Assembly (NCBI RefSeq): GCF_000699445.3
Contig: NC_067201.1
Location: forward strand, 13,819,501-13,883,500
Length of the DNA: 64,000 nucleotides
Source of the DNA: Schistosoma haematobium
Taxonomy: Eukaryota > Platyhelminthes > Trematoda > Strigeidida > Schistosomatidae
Reading direction: 5' to 3'
Shown: positions 1-13,400 of the stretch, piece after piece
How the letters are laid out: each line of letters begins with the position of its first letter
Position numbering within the stretch: position 1 is the stretch's first letter
The notes under the pieces: generated by a model
What the model was told of the DNA's origin: nothing
Seen by the model: the letters and a program-made list of their open reading frames with translations, nothing else
Databases searched by the model: none
Program-made: the position numbers and the translations under genes

Positions 1-1050
1 AGATTGTCAACATTATGCGGAATTCATACGATGAACTACATTGCGAAGCAGTGCATGAAGGACAGCTGACAGATGCATTTCAAGTAGGGACCGGAGTCAG
101 ACAAGGCTGTCTACTCTCTCCCTTCCTCTTCCTTCCCGTGGTTGACTGGATTATGAAGACCACGACATCTGATGGAAAACACGGCATACAATGGACAGCT
201 CAGAACCAATTAGACGATTCGGAATTCGCAAATGACCTAGCCCTTCAATCGCATACACATGAACAAATCCAGATAAAGACAGACAGTGTAGCAGCAGTCT
301 CTGAATCAGTAGGCCTCAGCATACACAAGGAGAAAACCAAGATCCTCAAATACAACACGGAGAACACCAATCCGATCATACTTGATGGAGATAGTCTGGA
401 AGATGTAGAATCATTCACATACCTGGCAAGCATCATCGATAAACAAGGAGGATCAGATGTAGACGTAAAGACGAGGATTGTCAAAGCAAGGATAGCATTC
501 CTACAATTGAAGAACATATGGAACTCAAACCACCTGTCAACCAATATCAGAGTCACAATCCTCAATACGAACGTCAAGACAGTCAGTTCTAATGTACAGA
601 TCTGAAGCGTGAAGAACTACTACAGCCATCATCAAAATGTAGTTCTGATAATCTTCATCTTCTTATTACATTATTGATATTTATAAACAGTTGTCTACGT
701 AAGATACTCAATATCCGTCGGCCGAATACCATCAGCAACAGCCTACTGTGGGATAGGACAAACCAGCTTCCAGATGAAGAGGAGATTGGGAAAAGACGTT
801 GGAAGTGGATAGGACATACATTGTGAAAATCACGAAACTGCATCACGAAGCAAGCATTATCTTGGAATCCTGATGGGAAGCGGAGAAGAGGAAGGCCAAA
901 GAACACATTACATCGGGAAATAGAAGCGGATAAGAAAAGGATGAATGACAACTGGAAGGAGCTGGAAAGAGTTGCCCAGGACAGGATTGGATGGAGAACG
1001 CTGACAGGAGGCCTATGCTCCTCAACGGGGGGTAACAGGAGTAAGTAATT
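1..1050 (+). mobile_element. RTE-clade (SR2-like) retrotransposon, 3' reverse transcriptase fragment, cut by window edge
   Basis: The longest open piece is 15-605 (196 codons). It shows reverse transcriptase motifs: GVRQGCLLSPF near residue 28, then the catalytic block read as FANDLAL where the family has FADDLAL, so the catalytic Asp pair is broken. It continues with NTENTNPI and a degraded YLGSIID-type block. From about 600 the frame is broken, but nucleotide similarity to the copy at 52695-53845 continues through the C-terminal [12 protein letters not shown] segment to the GGNR end and a short GTAA-like tail near 1045. The element is not functional. Bases 332-856 are identical, in reverse complement, to 7461-7985. 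Confidence 0.85.
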
Positions 1051-1384
1051 TATTCTATCGTATGGTTCATCAGTTGTGTAATCAAATTCTAGAAAGACCA
1101 TCATGAAATACCCTAATTAGTATTAATTTTAATGAGAAATAAAATCTTGCCAACTTTTTATTTCTATTATATTGATGTAATCATGAATAGGGGTGTTTTG
1201 TTTAAAAGGTAGCAGATGCTTTGCTTCGATACAAATCCTACTTATTATTTGTATCTTTTATTTGATGTGTTTCATAAACGCGGGTTAATGGACTATTTCA
1301 TTGAAGTAGTAAAGAAATGATGCATAGAAAATATTTATTGCATTAGTATAGTATGTTAAGTCAAATTAAATTAATTTGGTATTG

Positions 1385-1600
1385 TTTACTTGAAACTTCC
1401 CATTGATATTTAGGACAGCAATGGATCAGTCTCTTATTAGCATATATACATCCTGTGCGGATCGCTCCGATGTTGCTTTAAGTCACAAGCATTATAGGAA
1501 AAGATGGATGGTGGCTGGCAGTGGAACTTAAGACGCGCATTTCGTCCTATTTGGGACTTGTCAGCTGGATGTGTTTGTATCCCAGAGTTATTTTATATTT
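1385..1600 (-). mobile_element. Smalpha-type SINE/satellite copy
   Basis: Read on the minus strand this is a Smalpha-type repeat. A hammerhead block (1514-1573) is followed by the family's tail with GCTAATAAGAGACTGATC and ATCAATGGGAAG. The related tail at 36430-36560 supports the same orientation. Smalpha is a schistosome repeat family known to encode hammerhead ribozymes, which is the main taxonomic clue in this window. Ends are approximate. Confidence 0.8.
1514..1573 (-). ncRNA. Degenerate Smalpha hammerhead ribozyme
   Basis: On the minus strand the order is CCAG, core CTGACAA (1558-1564), stem II GTCCC-AAATA-GGAC, GAAA (1540-1543), the short stem III TGCGCG, and the cleavage triplet GTC (1532-1534). 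The hammerhead core needs CUGANGA; here the position equivalent to G8 is A, produced by a C-to-T change on the + strand at 1559. The sequence after GTC is TTAAG rather than CTGG, so stem I with the upstream CCAG is also lost. Self-cleavage is not expected. Confidence 0.8.
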
Positions 1601-2106
1601 TTAAGAAGCATTTTAACTGGTACTCTGTTTTAATTCTATTCAGCTACCTATCAAAAATAATATTAGTGTATGTTAGGTCGAATGGATAATTTTTTCATGA
1701 GACCACCTATTTAATTTATGAAATTAATTAATTAGTATTTTTCATGTCACTATAGATTCCATTAAGAAACCTGATTTCAGTAAGATCAATGAAGAGCAGG
1801 ACTTGATGATTGCTAGGTGATAGGCTCTTTACGTGAAGGCTGAAAACCCCGATTAAATCCCACGTGAGATGATGTGTTCACCAATTGTCGAATAAATTTC
1901 TTAGAAAATCAAAAATACTTTTTTAAAAGAACAATTAAACGTAAAATAGTGTTTATTGATAGCATTTCTGTTAAGTATTGTTCCAAGTGTGTTAAGTAAC
2001 ATAAATAAGGCTGGGTTATTATATCTTTCTTTGCATCAATAATTATTTGCTATTTCGTATATTAAAGTACACCTTTAAATGCTTGCATTCTGCCTCTGTT
2101 TATAAT
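1601..2106. other. AT-rich intergenic, no gene seen
   Basis: No coding signal. Bases 1790-1880 have a faint tRNA-like look (GATTAAATCCCACGTG) and may be a very old SINE relic; this is not firm. Confidence 0.4.
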
Positions 2107-2300
2107 GTGAAGTGGTGGAGAAGATTTGTAGCTCAGGTGGATGATTTTGATAGAGTTTTGTTCTCTGAGCTGGATGGTTTGGTCGTAGAGATTTCTATCT
2201 AAAGTTTGTGCTGATGATGTCGTTCAGAGGAATGATGAAAGCTACACGACCAAATCATCCAGCTCAGAGAACAAAACTCTATCATAATTTGAAGTCTTAA
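2107..2300. repeat. Foldback repeat of a dispersed family
   Basis: Arms 2147-2190 and 2241-2285 are near-perfect reverse complements around a ~50 base loop. The arm core is GTTTTGTTCTCTGAGCTGGA. Related sequence occurs at 27840-28085, 31680-31815 and, more decayed, 5640-5730, so this is a dispersed short element that can form a hairpin. No protein is encoded. Confidence 0.75.
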
Positions 2301-2725
2301 ATATATTTATGAAGCTCTGTTAGCTCATCTACTCAATATCAGTTAAAGTGAAGATGTTCAACTCATTAGCAAGCATGAAAAATTATGAAAAATATATGGT
2401 AGCTCAACGGAAATCATAGACAATATTCTATGAATAATATCCATTCAGTGAAGTAACAGGTTGTTTATTCAATTCTTTTTTTGACACAGTTTTTTTGCAA
2501 AAGTCTTGAAGCAACTGGGAAATATTAATAATATAATCCTGCCTTATAGTACAAACGTCATTTTCTTTATATAACAAGATGTATTTTCAAAAGACAATAG
2601 GAATACGATATACAATTTTGAATAGTAATATTGATAATGGTTGTACATGTCGTCACTCATCCATACAAGATAAATGCCAATAACATACTTGATGAATTTG
2701 ACATTTCTTTCCGATTATGAACTAT

Positions 2726-3148
<423 letters not shown>

Positions 3149-3159
3149 GAATGATATAA

Positions 3160-4460
3160 TCTATTAGCTCTTTTTGTATTTTGTCTAAATATCACATTTT
3201 ACTAAACGTAATTCAAAAAAAGACAAATATTGTTCGCTGTTCTCAAATACAACTCTTAGTCATTCGTTCTATACAACTAGAAAAATCATGTGAAGTGATT
3301 ATTTGTGAAAAAGAAGAAAGCAATTGTTACAAACCTATACATTTCAATACGAAATATTATGCTGAATAGAAAAAAAGCGTAATAATATGATGTTTAAGAC
3401 TTGTCCTAACAAGAATATATATGTGTGTGTAGGTGTGTGCCAGACAAGTGGTACCATGTGCTGTTGAGTTATTTTCTCTTTACATCTACAGATATAAGTT
3501 CTTGTTCTGTTTATTATTATTGTTGTTATCATTAATATTATTATTGTATTCTTGACCTCAAGTAAACGATTTGAATCGTTAATTTCTGTAGTTCTGTTCA
3601 ACAAGATACCATAATTCTTATGAATATTCTTTATGTAATGTAACCTTTGGCTAATAACTGTTCACTTCAGTGAATATTATAATGGATTAACAATGTTTAA
3701 CAAAGAAACAATGTTAATTTACAATTATTTTTTAATCGGAATAATTACATGCGATGGTATTTTGTATTAGAAAATTTTCAAACCAAGGAAAATGAGAAAG
3801 CCGTCTCGTCTTTAACGATTTCTGCAGTATATATTCTTAACATTGTTTTTTGTCGTTGTTATTGTTATTACTAAGACACCAAGATTTTAATTGATTGTAA
3901 ATTAATGCTGGTTATATCTTTAGCCGAGACTACTTGACGATTTAATTTAGAGAGAGTTATATATGAGTACTGATGAATTACCTAAAAACGAGATGAATCG
4001 ATAACACTTTTCAGACGAATATTATAACTTTTGTGAAATGCTCATTTAAGAACATTAAACCCGTTTTATATTGCGTGGATATGGTAATATAATGTTTTGT
4101 TCAGATTGTGAGTTGACTTAGAAAATACCATTTGAGTATACCACTAAAGCAAATTTGATTTTTAAGAAATTTAAAAATCTAACTGTTAAGATTCTCGAAC
4201 TGTAGCTTAGAGCTTGTTAGAGTTCTTTGATTTCTTAATTAACTACGAGTCACAAAGTTCAAACGCTTCAACATACAGCTATAAGAAAGTGTTTAATATA
4301 CTTGGCATACATGCTGATACTGTGGGATAATGATGTAAAAATGATTAAGAAATGCATTCATAAAATTAAAAACGAATACAGGAAAAAGATTGTAACTAAG
4401 TTTACAAACATTTCGTTGTAAAAATCAATTACATCTATATTTTCGTGGTTAAAACTACGA
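3160..4460. other. AT-rich intergenic, no gene seen
   Basis: No open frame with family motifs and no consistent splice-site structure. Only short AT-rich simple sequence, for example near 3510-3545. Confidence 0.4.
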
Positions 4461-4462
4461 AA

Positions 4463-4640
4463 TGATCCTACCTAGAGAACTCGGAAGTACTGAACGACCA
4501 TTTTGTCCCACTATAAGACTCTTCACTTAAGCACATCCACGACCGCGAATCCATGAATTTAACTCAGGACCTTTGGTCTGTTGACTGAATAGTTAATCCC
4601 TAGACCGCATAGTTACAGATCTCCGGTAGTTATTTATTGT
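4463..4640 (-). mobile_element. Degenerate tRNA-like SINE
   Basis: In minus orientation it keeps the family order: a tRNA-like part (B-box position near 4560-4580, degraded), GTGGATGTGC, a decayed hammerhead-like block (AAGAGTCTTATAGTGGGAC), then CAGTACTTCC. This is the same family as the copies at 21945-22150 and 30545-30770. Confidence 0.6.
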
Positions 4641-7281
4641 ACTCCTCAGTTGTTTTCTTAAACGGTTCAGGCAGTATCATTTTTCTTTTTCTCTCATTGT
4701 TTTGTATCATTTAACAAAACATCGACTTAAAGAATATGAACTTTTTCTCAAGAGTTTATACTACACTATATAACTGACAAGTGTCGTTATTATTACATTT
4801 TAGTCTATTTTCAGTAAGTTCATTTCTCAGAATATTTTTAGATGAATGTAAAAATAATCATTGTATTAATTCCAACTATTTGAGTATACTGAAATGGTAA
4901 CTGAAATCATCATCATCAAATAAGAAATGTTTGTTATTAAATAACATAATTATATTCAGGTGATTATTAGCATAATGTATACAAACCTCATCTCGTTTAG
5001 TCTTTTTATATCTTATTACGTAGTGTTTTTTATTATTTCAAAAGGTATTTATGAACTATGGTTACAGTTAAATAAAGTCTATATTAAGCAATTATTTATC
5101 TAATTCATTAGTTATCTAGTGGAGTAATTTCAAACTTTCGTAGTCAGTTAGATTGTTTCCTTTGAATGTTTATTGGTCTGATAAATCATTTTTGATGAAA
5201 TTTTATAAATTCTTGTTACATAATCTACAAGTAAACGTAAAGAAGTGATAGCTGAGTAAAAATACGTAAGGAAGCGGAACATCTATCAAACTTTTCAGTG
5301 AAGTTTATTTGCTTAACTCGGTGTGTTCTTATCATTGCTAATGAAATCCCTGTATCTTAAACTCAAAGATTTATTAAATTTACATTTGTTTAGTATTACA
5401 TCCTAGCAATAAATCAATTTTCGGCTGGAAGATTTTTGAAAAATGTTTGTTGTGTGGTGTGAAATATTAGTAGTTTAGGAATGTTATTCTGGAGTTGTGT
5501 TCTCGAAGTTACGTCTGGTTAAGGGTGAAGGTATTTTGAAAATATGTAATGAAAGGTCAAGTGTCAGCAATAGTGGTTAAAATTAAATGTCCACAGGAAA
5601 AGCTGTTAGGGATATTTAAAGAAGTTCAAAGAGCTTGCTTACATTGAAAATTTGTGTTGATTATGCCATTTGTAGAGATAATGAAGGCTTCACAACAAAC
5701 ATATCTAGCTTAGAGAAGGCATTTCCACAAAAATTGATGTATATTTTCAAAGCTGTATGTTTACTTCTTAATTATAATGGATTCTGATTTAAGAAACATG
5801 AACACTTGTAGTCAAATCCAAACTATATATTGTTTAGTTTGACACCAATCCTTATCAACTACTATTAGTTTTAATATTCCTGTCCAGGTGGAAATATAAA
5901 CACTAGAGTTCACGGACGATTCGCAAATAGGAGGATTTGATTGCTAGTCACCATTAAAACATTGCTTGAAAATTCCGATATTAGTTTGATCAAATGCTCC
6001 GCACGCCCCCCCCCCCTCCTAGCAAGCACTGGTTGCTTATTTAATTTTTAGTATATGGCTATTGTGGAGATTATGGAATTTCATAGTTTGTTTCAAGGAC
6101 TGAATTTAGCTGATCAATCATTAAAAACCAGGAGTATTGGATAGATGCTCACGTCTAGTGAATAATTCCACACCTTTACACATACATGATCTTACTAAAG
6201 ATCAAACATAAAACATTCAGGCCTCTCATGAAACTTCAACCAATTCACAATATTCCTCAATCATCACACAACTACCTCCATTCCAATATGATTAAATTCC
6301 ACCTATCACAATTTGACACAGGAACACTACTGAGTTCATGTTTATTATTATTACATCTATTCTATTTTGTTCATCTTTAGTAGCTTTCTTTTTCTAATTT
6401 TTTTTCTCATCACATGAACCATATTGTTCTCTTTTTTTTCTTCTGTAAAATCGATACAGTACCAATAATACACTTTTCTTTATTAAATAAGTTAACAAAT
6501 ACTCAATTATTATTCTAGTTAACGGAAAACTAATTAAATTAAACTCTAAACAAAATAGCCATTTTTTTTAAAAAAAAGAAAAGAAAATAGGATTTATTTT
6601 TATGTAAATAAAATAATTGTAAATGTAAATTAAACAAATCGAACAAAACCATTTAAAATAATTTCAGTGAACACATAAGAATATTTGAAAAAGAAAAGAA
6701 ATATTGAACAATTTGATGGGTATTATGGCTGACTACTGAATTGATTAACGATTCAATCTTTTGAGTAGTACATTCTGTTGTACATATACATTTCAAGTAT
6801 CATGAAATAATAAATAGCTAACATTAGATATACAAAAGAATGTTTAAATATTTCACTATCGTTTGAGATTATTTGATAGTGTTATTTTTTCTCTTCAATC
6901 AATGTGTTATACCGATTGAGTTTATAAGTGATTGCATTTTGAATACCTTAAGAATAAAAATGCATAGATCATTTCTTTTATTATGAATAGTTCTGTGCTT
7001 TAGCTTACTTCTCTTATAGTATTCCTTATTATCTCAAGAAAGCTACCATAGTAATTAAAGGAAACATTCTCGAGTTTTCTGTCTCCTAGTCAATAAAGAA
7101 AAGACACAAAAGAGTTTATTTTAAATCCAATTGTGTTGATAGTATTGACTGCCGATTGAATTGTCATATTTATTATTCTAAACATTCTGAATATGCATCA
7201 TAATTGTTAGATTTATAGTTCAGCAGATATCATGCCCTCAAATAAGTTTACTTTACTTCAGCCTAACTGAAATCATCTTAC
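4641..7281. other. AT-rich intergenic; one uncharacterised small ORF
   Basis: Mostly featureless. It contains a decayed foldback-family piece at 5640-5730 and a C-run at 6007-6016. A 64-codon frame at 6186-6380 has a hydrophobic C-terminus (LLSSCLLLLHLFYFVHL). It could be a signal-peptide-like first exon, but no convincing splice donor follows, so I do not call it a gene. Confidence 0.35.
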
Positions 7282-8030
7282 TTACGCCTGTTACCCCCCA
7301 TTGAGGAGCATAATCCTCCTACCAGTATTCTCCATTGAACTCAGTCCTGAGTAATCCTTTCCAGTTGCTATTGATCCTTTTCATTTCTGCTTTCAATTTT
7401 CGGCACAGTGTGTTCTTTGGCATCCCTTCTTTTCCGTTTCCCATCAGGATTCCAAGATAGTGCTTGCTTCGTGATGCAGTTTCGTGATTTTCACAATGTA
7501 TGTCCTATCCACTTCCAACGTCTTTTCCCAATCTCCTCTTCATCTGGAAGCTGGTTTGTCCTATCCCACAGTAGGCTGTTGCTGATGGTATTCGGCCGAC
7601 GGATATTGAGTATCTTACGTAGACAACTGTTTATAAATATCAATAATGTAATAAGAAGATGAAGATTATCAGAACTACATTTTGATGATGGCTGTAGTAG
7701 TTCTTCACGCTTCAGATCTGTACATTAGAACTGACTGTCTTGACGTTCGTATTGAGGATTGTGACTCTGATATTGGTTGACAGGTGGTTTGAGTTCCATA
7801 TGTTCTTCAATTGTAGGAATGCTATCCTTGCTTTGACAATCCTCGTCTTTACGTCTACATCTGATCCTCCTTGTTTATCGATGATGCTTGCCAGGTATGT
7901 GAATGATTCTACATCTTCCAGACTATCTCCATCAAGTATGATCGGATTGGTGTTCTCCGTGTTGTATTTGAGGATCTTGGTTTTCCCCTTGTGTATGTTT
8001 AGGCTTACTGATGCAGTCTCTTCCGTTACA
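7282..8030 (-). mobile_element. RTE-clade (SR2-like) 3' fragment, inverted copy
   Basis: Minus-strand reverse transcriptase C-terminal half. It runs from the 3' end (CTTACGCCTGTTACC in + orientation near 7284) to about 8030. It carries the same lesions as the 1-1050 copy, including the scrambled stretch where other copies read an LLYG-type motif. Bases 7461-7985 are identical to 332-856 in reverse complement, while the outer parts differ. Not coding-competent. Confidence 0.85.
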
Positions 8031-8579
8031 GTGGTTGTCTTTAGAAATTATTAAATCTAGTCTTTGTAAGTAGAATAATGCAAATAAACTAGTATTGACA
8101 GAATTTTTATTAGGTTACTTGTCTTTAAAGTATGTATTGATGATGTTTGTCTAAAAGGACAATAAATGTTGCCCCGATTATTGAACACAATTGGATTTAA
8201 ATCATCCAGAATTATGAATTTTCTCAATTTATTCATAATCTAATCCTTTTAACTAGTCTTGAGTTCATTGAAACTCGTTTGCATATTTAAATAATCTACA
8301 ATTCAATTGTTCATTTATGTATAATTATATTACTTTTTAAAAAAAACCTAATTAGGTTGCACAATTAAAACATACACAGCATGATATTTAGTTTGAAAAG
8401 TTCATCATACTGTATACTGATTTAGTTCATAGTTTATATAGTTTAGTGTTTACTCCACATAAATAAACAAACAAAATCTAGTGATATTCTATTCAAATAA
8501 TCATATATTCATTCAACTGTTGAAAAATTATTTTCTTTTAATATTTTTTTGTAATGATAAGTCAGATTATTTATATCAG
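8031..8579. other. AT-rich intergenic, no gene seen
   Basis: No motif-bearing open frame; poly-A/T tracts only. Confidence 0.35.
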
Positions 8580-8790
8580 AAGGGGTTTTGTGATTTTTAG
8601 AAATTTCAATAGTTGCAATCATGAGTCAGTTGAAGCTAGACCATCATGGAAAACCTGGAAGCACTGGACTGTCGCATTAGTCTCATACTAGGAAGAAAAG
8701 GCCATCCAATGCTTCCAAGTTTTCCATGGTGGTCTAGCTTCAACTGACTCATGATTTCAACTATTGAGATGATTATCTAGAAGTTACAAC
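8580..8790. mobile_element. SINE 3'-half foldback (inverted pair)
   Basis: The left half (minus) and right half (plus) are both the 3' part of the tRNA-like SINE, joined head to head near the hammerhead stem II region. The arms share CATGAGTCAGTTGAAGCTAG and its reverse complement, so about 70 bases can fold back. Both 3' ends point outward. The right half keeps CATACTAGGAAGAAAAGGCC, a decayed hammerhead segment. Confidence 0.75.
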
Positions 8791-9164
8791 GTTATATTTA
8801 TTAATTACTTGTCTTGTTGGAAATCTATAATATAATTTGTTTGTACGTTGAATTCAAATACTATAAATAAGTGATATTTTCTAGTTGTCTTAACAAATAC
8901 CAAACTTATTATTTTTGTTTCTTAATTAAATTACTCTAAAAGAACCATCAATTCTGGTATGAATCCCAGTCAAGGTTGTGAATCTATAGTGTGAAACGCT
9001 CTCATACTATCCACTGACCGGTGGTTTTCAATGGAATATTCTATATGAATATAAGGACTTCTATGTTTAGCACTGTTGAACAGCATTATATTAAACTATC
9101 AACTCACATTTATTAGTTTACCTATAGATGCTAATCAGTAGTTTTTTTCTTGTTGGATTGGCAG

Positions 9165-9293
9165 GTTCAAGAAATTAAACCACTAAAGACCTTAAACGTT
9201 CAAAAACGTTTCACTATATATAATTCCGAATTCGATGCAAAAGTAGCTCAAAGTTTAAAAAAGACTCCATTACCCAAAGAAATGATGACTGAG
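9165..9293 (+). CDS. Convertase exon 1 of those visible (prodomain part)
   Basis: Acceptor TTGGCAG before 9165 and donor GTAAGA after 9293; 43 codons, phase 0 at both ends. It is rich in Lys (QEIKPLKTLNVQKRF). It has no Met that looks like a start and continues an open frame upstream only to the intron, so earlier exons must exist. Assignment as prodomain rests on its position directly before the RIRR exon. Confidence 0.6.
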
Positions 9294-10456
9294 GTAAGAA
9301 CCAAAACCTTTTTCATTATTTATATATACTTTAGAATGTAATTTGTAGAGTTTACACTTTTAGAGTTGAATTATATAAACCGAGTAAAATGAGTAGTTGC
9401 TTATAGTTACATTTTGTAGTTAACACCTTAGTTAAACAACTACGGACGACCAGGAAGCGTATGACTACTGGTTTGTTGTAGTATAGAACTCGTCATTAGT
9501 GTGCATACACAATCTCACCAGGGGAGACTAAAACCAGGACCTTAAAGTATCTTGGTTAACGCTTAGTCACTCAATCACCGAGCTGACATCCATTAGTTGT
9601 CATGTTTATCTACCATCAGTGAAAGATCAATTTCATGGGTGTTAAAAAATGTATGATAACTTACTAAACCCTCAATTCTCATATCATCGCAAAACATGCC
9701 TTCGTTTAATGACTGAAAAGTACTAGATTACGTAATTTGCATGATGACAATAGACTTAATAAGTTATTAATAAATTATAACGTGAAAAATTCTCATATAT
9801 ATATGATTGTACAACTTGATGGAAAGAGATCTCTTCGCTGAACTTCGTGTTTTTAATGTTTAAATGGAAATTATCTGTCAGTCGACTGAAAAGTAAACTA
9901 GATTATTATTTAAAGATTTATCAACTCTTGAGTGCAAACTTGAAGAATAGTCAAATGCAACCATTATGTGAATAGTTTTGGTTGTATTAGCTAAATATGT
10001 TTTAAAGAACTTACTAGTGTCACTAGGAAGCAGGGGGGAGTGGAAACAAAGGGTAACACTGAGGATCAATTTCTTTCTATTTCTCACTCCGTTCATGAGT
10101 CAGCTTCATCCTTGGATATCCTATGCGATAAAGTGAGCCAACATGCATTTTTACTAAATCTCACTCGGTTTATGACTGACTGGTTAAATAAAAAATAAAT
10201 CATTTCTTTAAAATAATGTGTTTAGATTAATCATAGGTAAAACGTGTTCTAAAATCAACATGGAATATTATCACTTGCCTAAATGAACAAACGAAAGGTG
10301 CCGACAAAGTTAACATTAACAGGAAGACAAACACATTTCTTGTTGGTAAAATACATTCTCACATACAATACTGATGACGAATCAATAAATATTTATTGCC
10401 AAAATTCATTTGTTGACGGTTATGTAATCAAAACTGATATAACTACTAAGTATATA

Positions 10457-10499
<43 letters not shown>

Positions 10500-13400
10500 T
10501 TTGTTCAGTAAGAAGGAGATGAGTATCATACAAAATAAATGAAAATAAACATAAATTTGTTGAATCACGAACACAAAATATCGATCCTAATTTGTTTTAT
10601 TTTATTTATGATTTATGAGTATATTTCGGGTTTGTTTTTATTTTTCGAAATGCACTAATCTGTACCTAAACACCTTCCTTTCAACGTATTTGTATGTTAA
10701 GTCTATAAATTAAAGTTTTTCTTCATATTAACTTAGCAAAACCATGGAGATACATGTCTACTAGTTGCATCAAAGTAGCTTTATTGTTTAACTTCATTGA
10801 TTTTTAAATTTTCATCTCATTGTACGACTGATATGTAAAATCTCATAGTGAAATACTTATTTCATGATTAAAGGTTTGAATTATTCTGTTATTGATATAC
10901 AGCACTGATATTGGTTAGTCTCAGTTGTTATATGTGAATTTTGTGTGTACTGTCTTGACATAACCGTTTTTCCATAAGTTTTATAAGATAGATAGATTAT
11001 GGCTAGAGGCGGAATTCAACTATTAAAATTACTACAATCTCCACAAACCCCATTCTGATCATATAAAACAGCGTAGAACTGATGGAAAGCAGAACATTGA
11101 ATAAATTTTGTACAAATTCCTTCTTGAAAGAGAAATTTAAAAAATAACAATGAAATATAACAGAATCAACAATGAATACCGATAACATCTTACTAATAAC
11201 TAGATTACTACATATTTTACAGTATTGATTGATCTTAGACAACCATTCTACAGGAGTACAAATCAAAGACCTAACCTGAAGGTCATGAGTTCAGTTCTCA
11301 ATAAGTAATCTTAAACAAACAGGAAATATCTATTCAACGCCTCATGATCTACAAAGTTTGTCTAACTAAGATTAATCCATAAAGCAAACTATAAAATTTG
11401 ACAATATTTTAGGGGGCACTTTTCAAAAAGTTGAATGATTATTGATAATATCTATATGAAGATAATAGTCAACAGAAAATAGCTAGAATTTCTTATATGC
11501 GGGTAACGATAATGATGATGGATAATATTAATGAGTTTCTAGTGTCAGATTCATATCAGTCATTATAAATTAAGGTCATTTATTATTTTAATTTAGTTAC
11601 ATATCTCTTTAAAATAATGAGAATAGTTCTTGAAAAGAACATAGATAATTGTATCAATTTAATATCGAGTGGATAGATCAACACATTTTATATATGATAA
11701 TAAAAATCTTGAAATTATACATGCGAAATAATTAAAATCATAAACCGATCTAAGTAAGACCATAATTGGAAATCTGGAAGCACTGGATGGCTGTTTCGTC
11801 CTGGTATGGGACTCTTCGGAAGCGAACATCCACGAACCCGCACGTGAGATTCTAATCCAGGACCTTCGGTCTCGCGTGCAACTGCCTAACCTGTTGACCA
11901 CTCTACTTGCGGTATCAAACGGCGTTAATGTTTTGACATCGTGGATTAACTGAAGTTAGACGTTGACACAGTTGGATGCTGGCAAGTTCAGTGGTTTATA
12001 GGCTAAGCATTTGCGCGAGGGGCCGAAGGTGCTGAGTTTGAATCTCGCGTGCGGGATTGTGGATGTGCACTTCTGAGGAGTTTCACACTAGGACGAACTG
12101 GCCGTTCAGTGCTCCCTAGTCTCTAATGGTGGTCTAGCTTACATTGACTCATGAGTCCAACTATTAAAATTACTACAATCTCCACAACCCATAAATTAAA
12201 ACATTTGAGAACACTTAATATTTTTAAACATATATTTACAACGATCTATTAATGAACTGCTTTATTATTGAACATCTTGATAACTAATATTATTTCAATA
12301 AATTATCCTCTTTCTTTATATTAACTCAGCTTTAGTCGCACACCCATGAAATATAAATGTAATAGATAGAAAACGTTTTTTATGTGTTTCCAACATGAAC
12401 TATATTTTGCTAGTAGACTGCTGTGCTTAGTTTTAACACAGGCTTCGAAACTGAGAAATAAATAAATACCAATATGTATTCACCCTAACAAGGGTTTGTT
12501 TACTCAAGCTATCACATTTTACGATCTCACAAAAAAGTGGCAACTAACATAATATAAACTAATAAGGTTAAAGTGAGATTTCATCGTGTTTCAGAATGCT
12601 CAAATAACCTTATCCTACTAGACTACCACTGGAAATTCGATTAAGCCATGAATATATATGCTTGTCATATAATTTAATGTAGACTACATTTCATGGAGGT
12701 AGGATACACATTAATGTATTTATAGCATATTCACTTTTCAACGTTCTAATATGCGTGTTCTATCAAGCATTTTCTGAGAATATCTCGCTCATTTACTGGA
12801 TGAGTATTGCATATGAGGGAATAATTTCCACTGAGGATTTTGTATTAAGCTTAAACCTCTTTGTTCGCCTCTTCTTCAGATGCCCTATGATGGTGTGTTC
12901 ATAAAAGACATATGTAGATATCTTTATATGAGTGATATGAAGTCATCAGTGAAAATTATGCACTTATAATCATTTCTGACCGATTAAATGCATGGAAGAA
13001 ATGCTTGGAAACGCTAAATACATAACCTTCATTGGACTTTGGACAAATGATGGATAACCTAACACCACTCATGTACATATGAATAAATAAACAACTGATA
13101 GGTAGAGAAGCAATCTAATATAATGATTAAAACATTTCATGATTTAATTATTAGGTTATCAGCTAAACTCTAAACAACGCAGTATCAGGTAGAGACCAGT
13201 ATAGTTCTTTCTAACCAAATTTAAAGGGAGTCATAGACATACTATTCAGTTGTTCCAAGAGAAAGAGATTGAGTGATGTTCCAACCTATTATTTAATAGT
13301 TAAAAGTCCAACGCCCTCATCAATGAGCCACCAGTTTAGTGATACTGTAGTGAACGAGAACACAAGTGGGGATAATCGGACGTATTTGAATACAAAATTA

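Noticed and set aside
245..1104. Minus-strand frames of 110 and 149 codons
   Set aside because: Antisense of the RTE fragment; no motif in that direction.
7408..8054. Plus-strand frames of 84 and 104 codons
   Set aside because: Antisense of the inverted RTE copy; identical to the minus-strand shadows at 245-1104 because of the shared tract.
8580..8790. Idea that the left arm begins exactly at the ribozyme cleavage site
   Set aside because: The left arm appears to continue, decayed, past that point towards stem II, so the coincidence is not supported.
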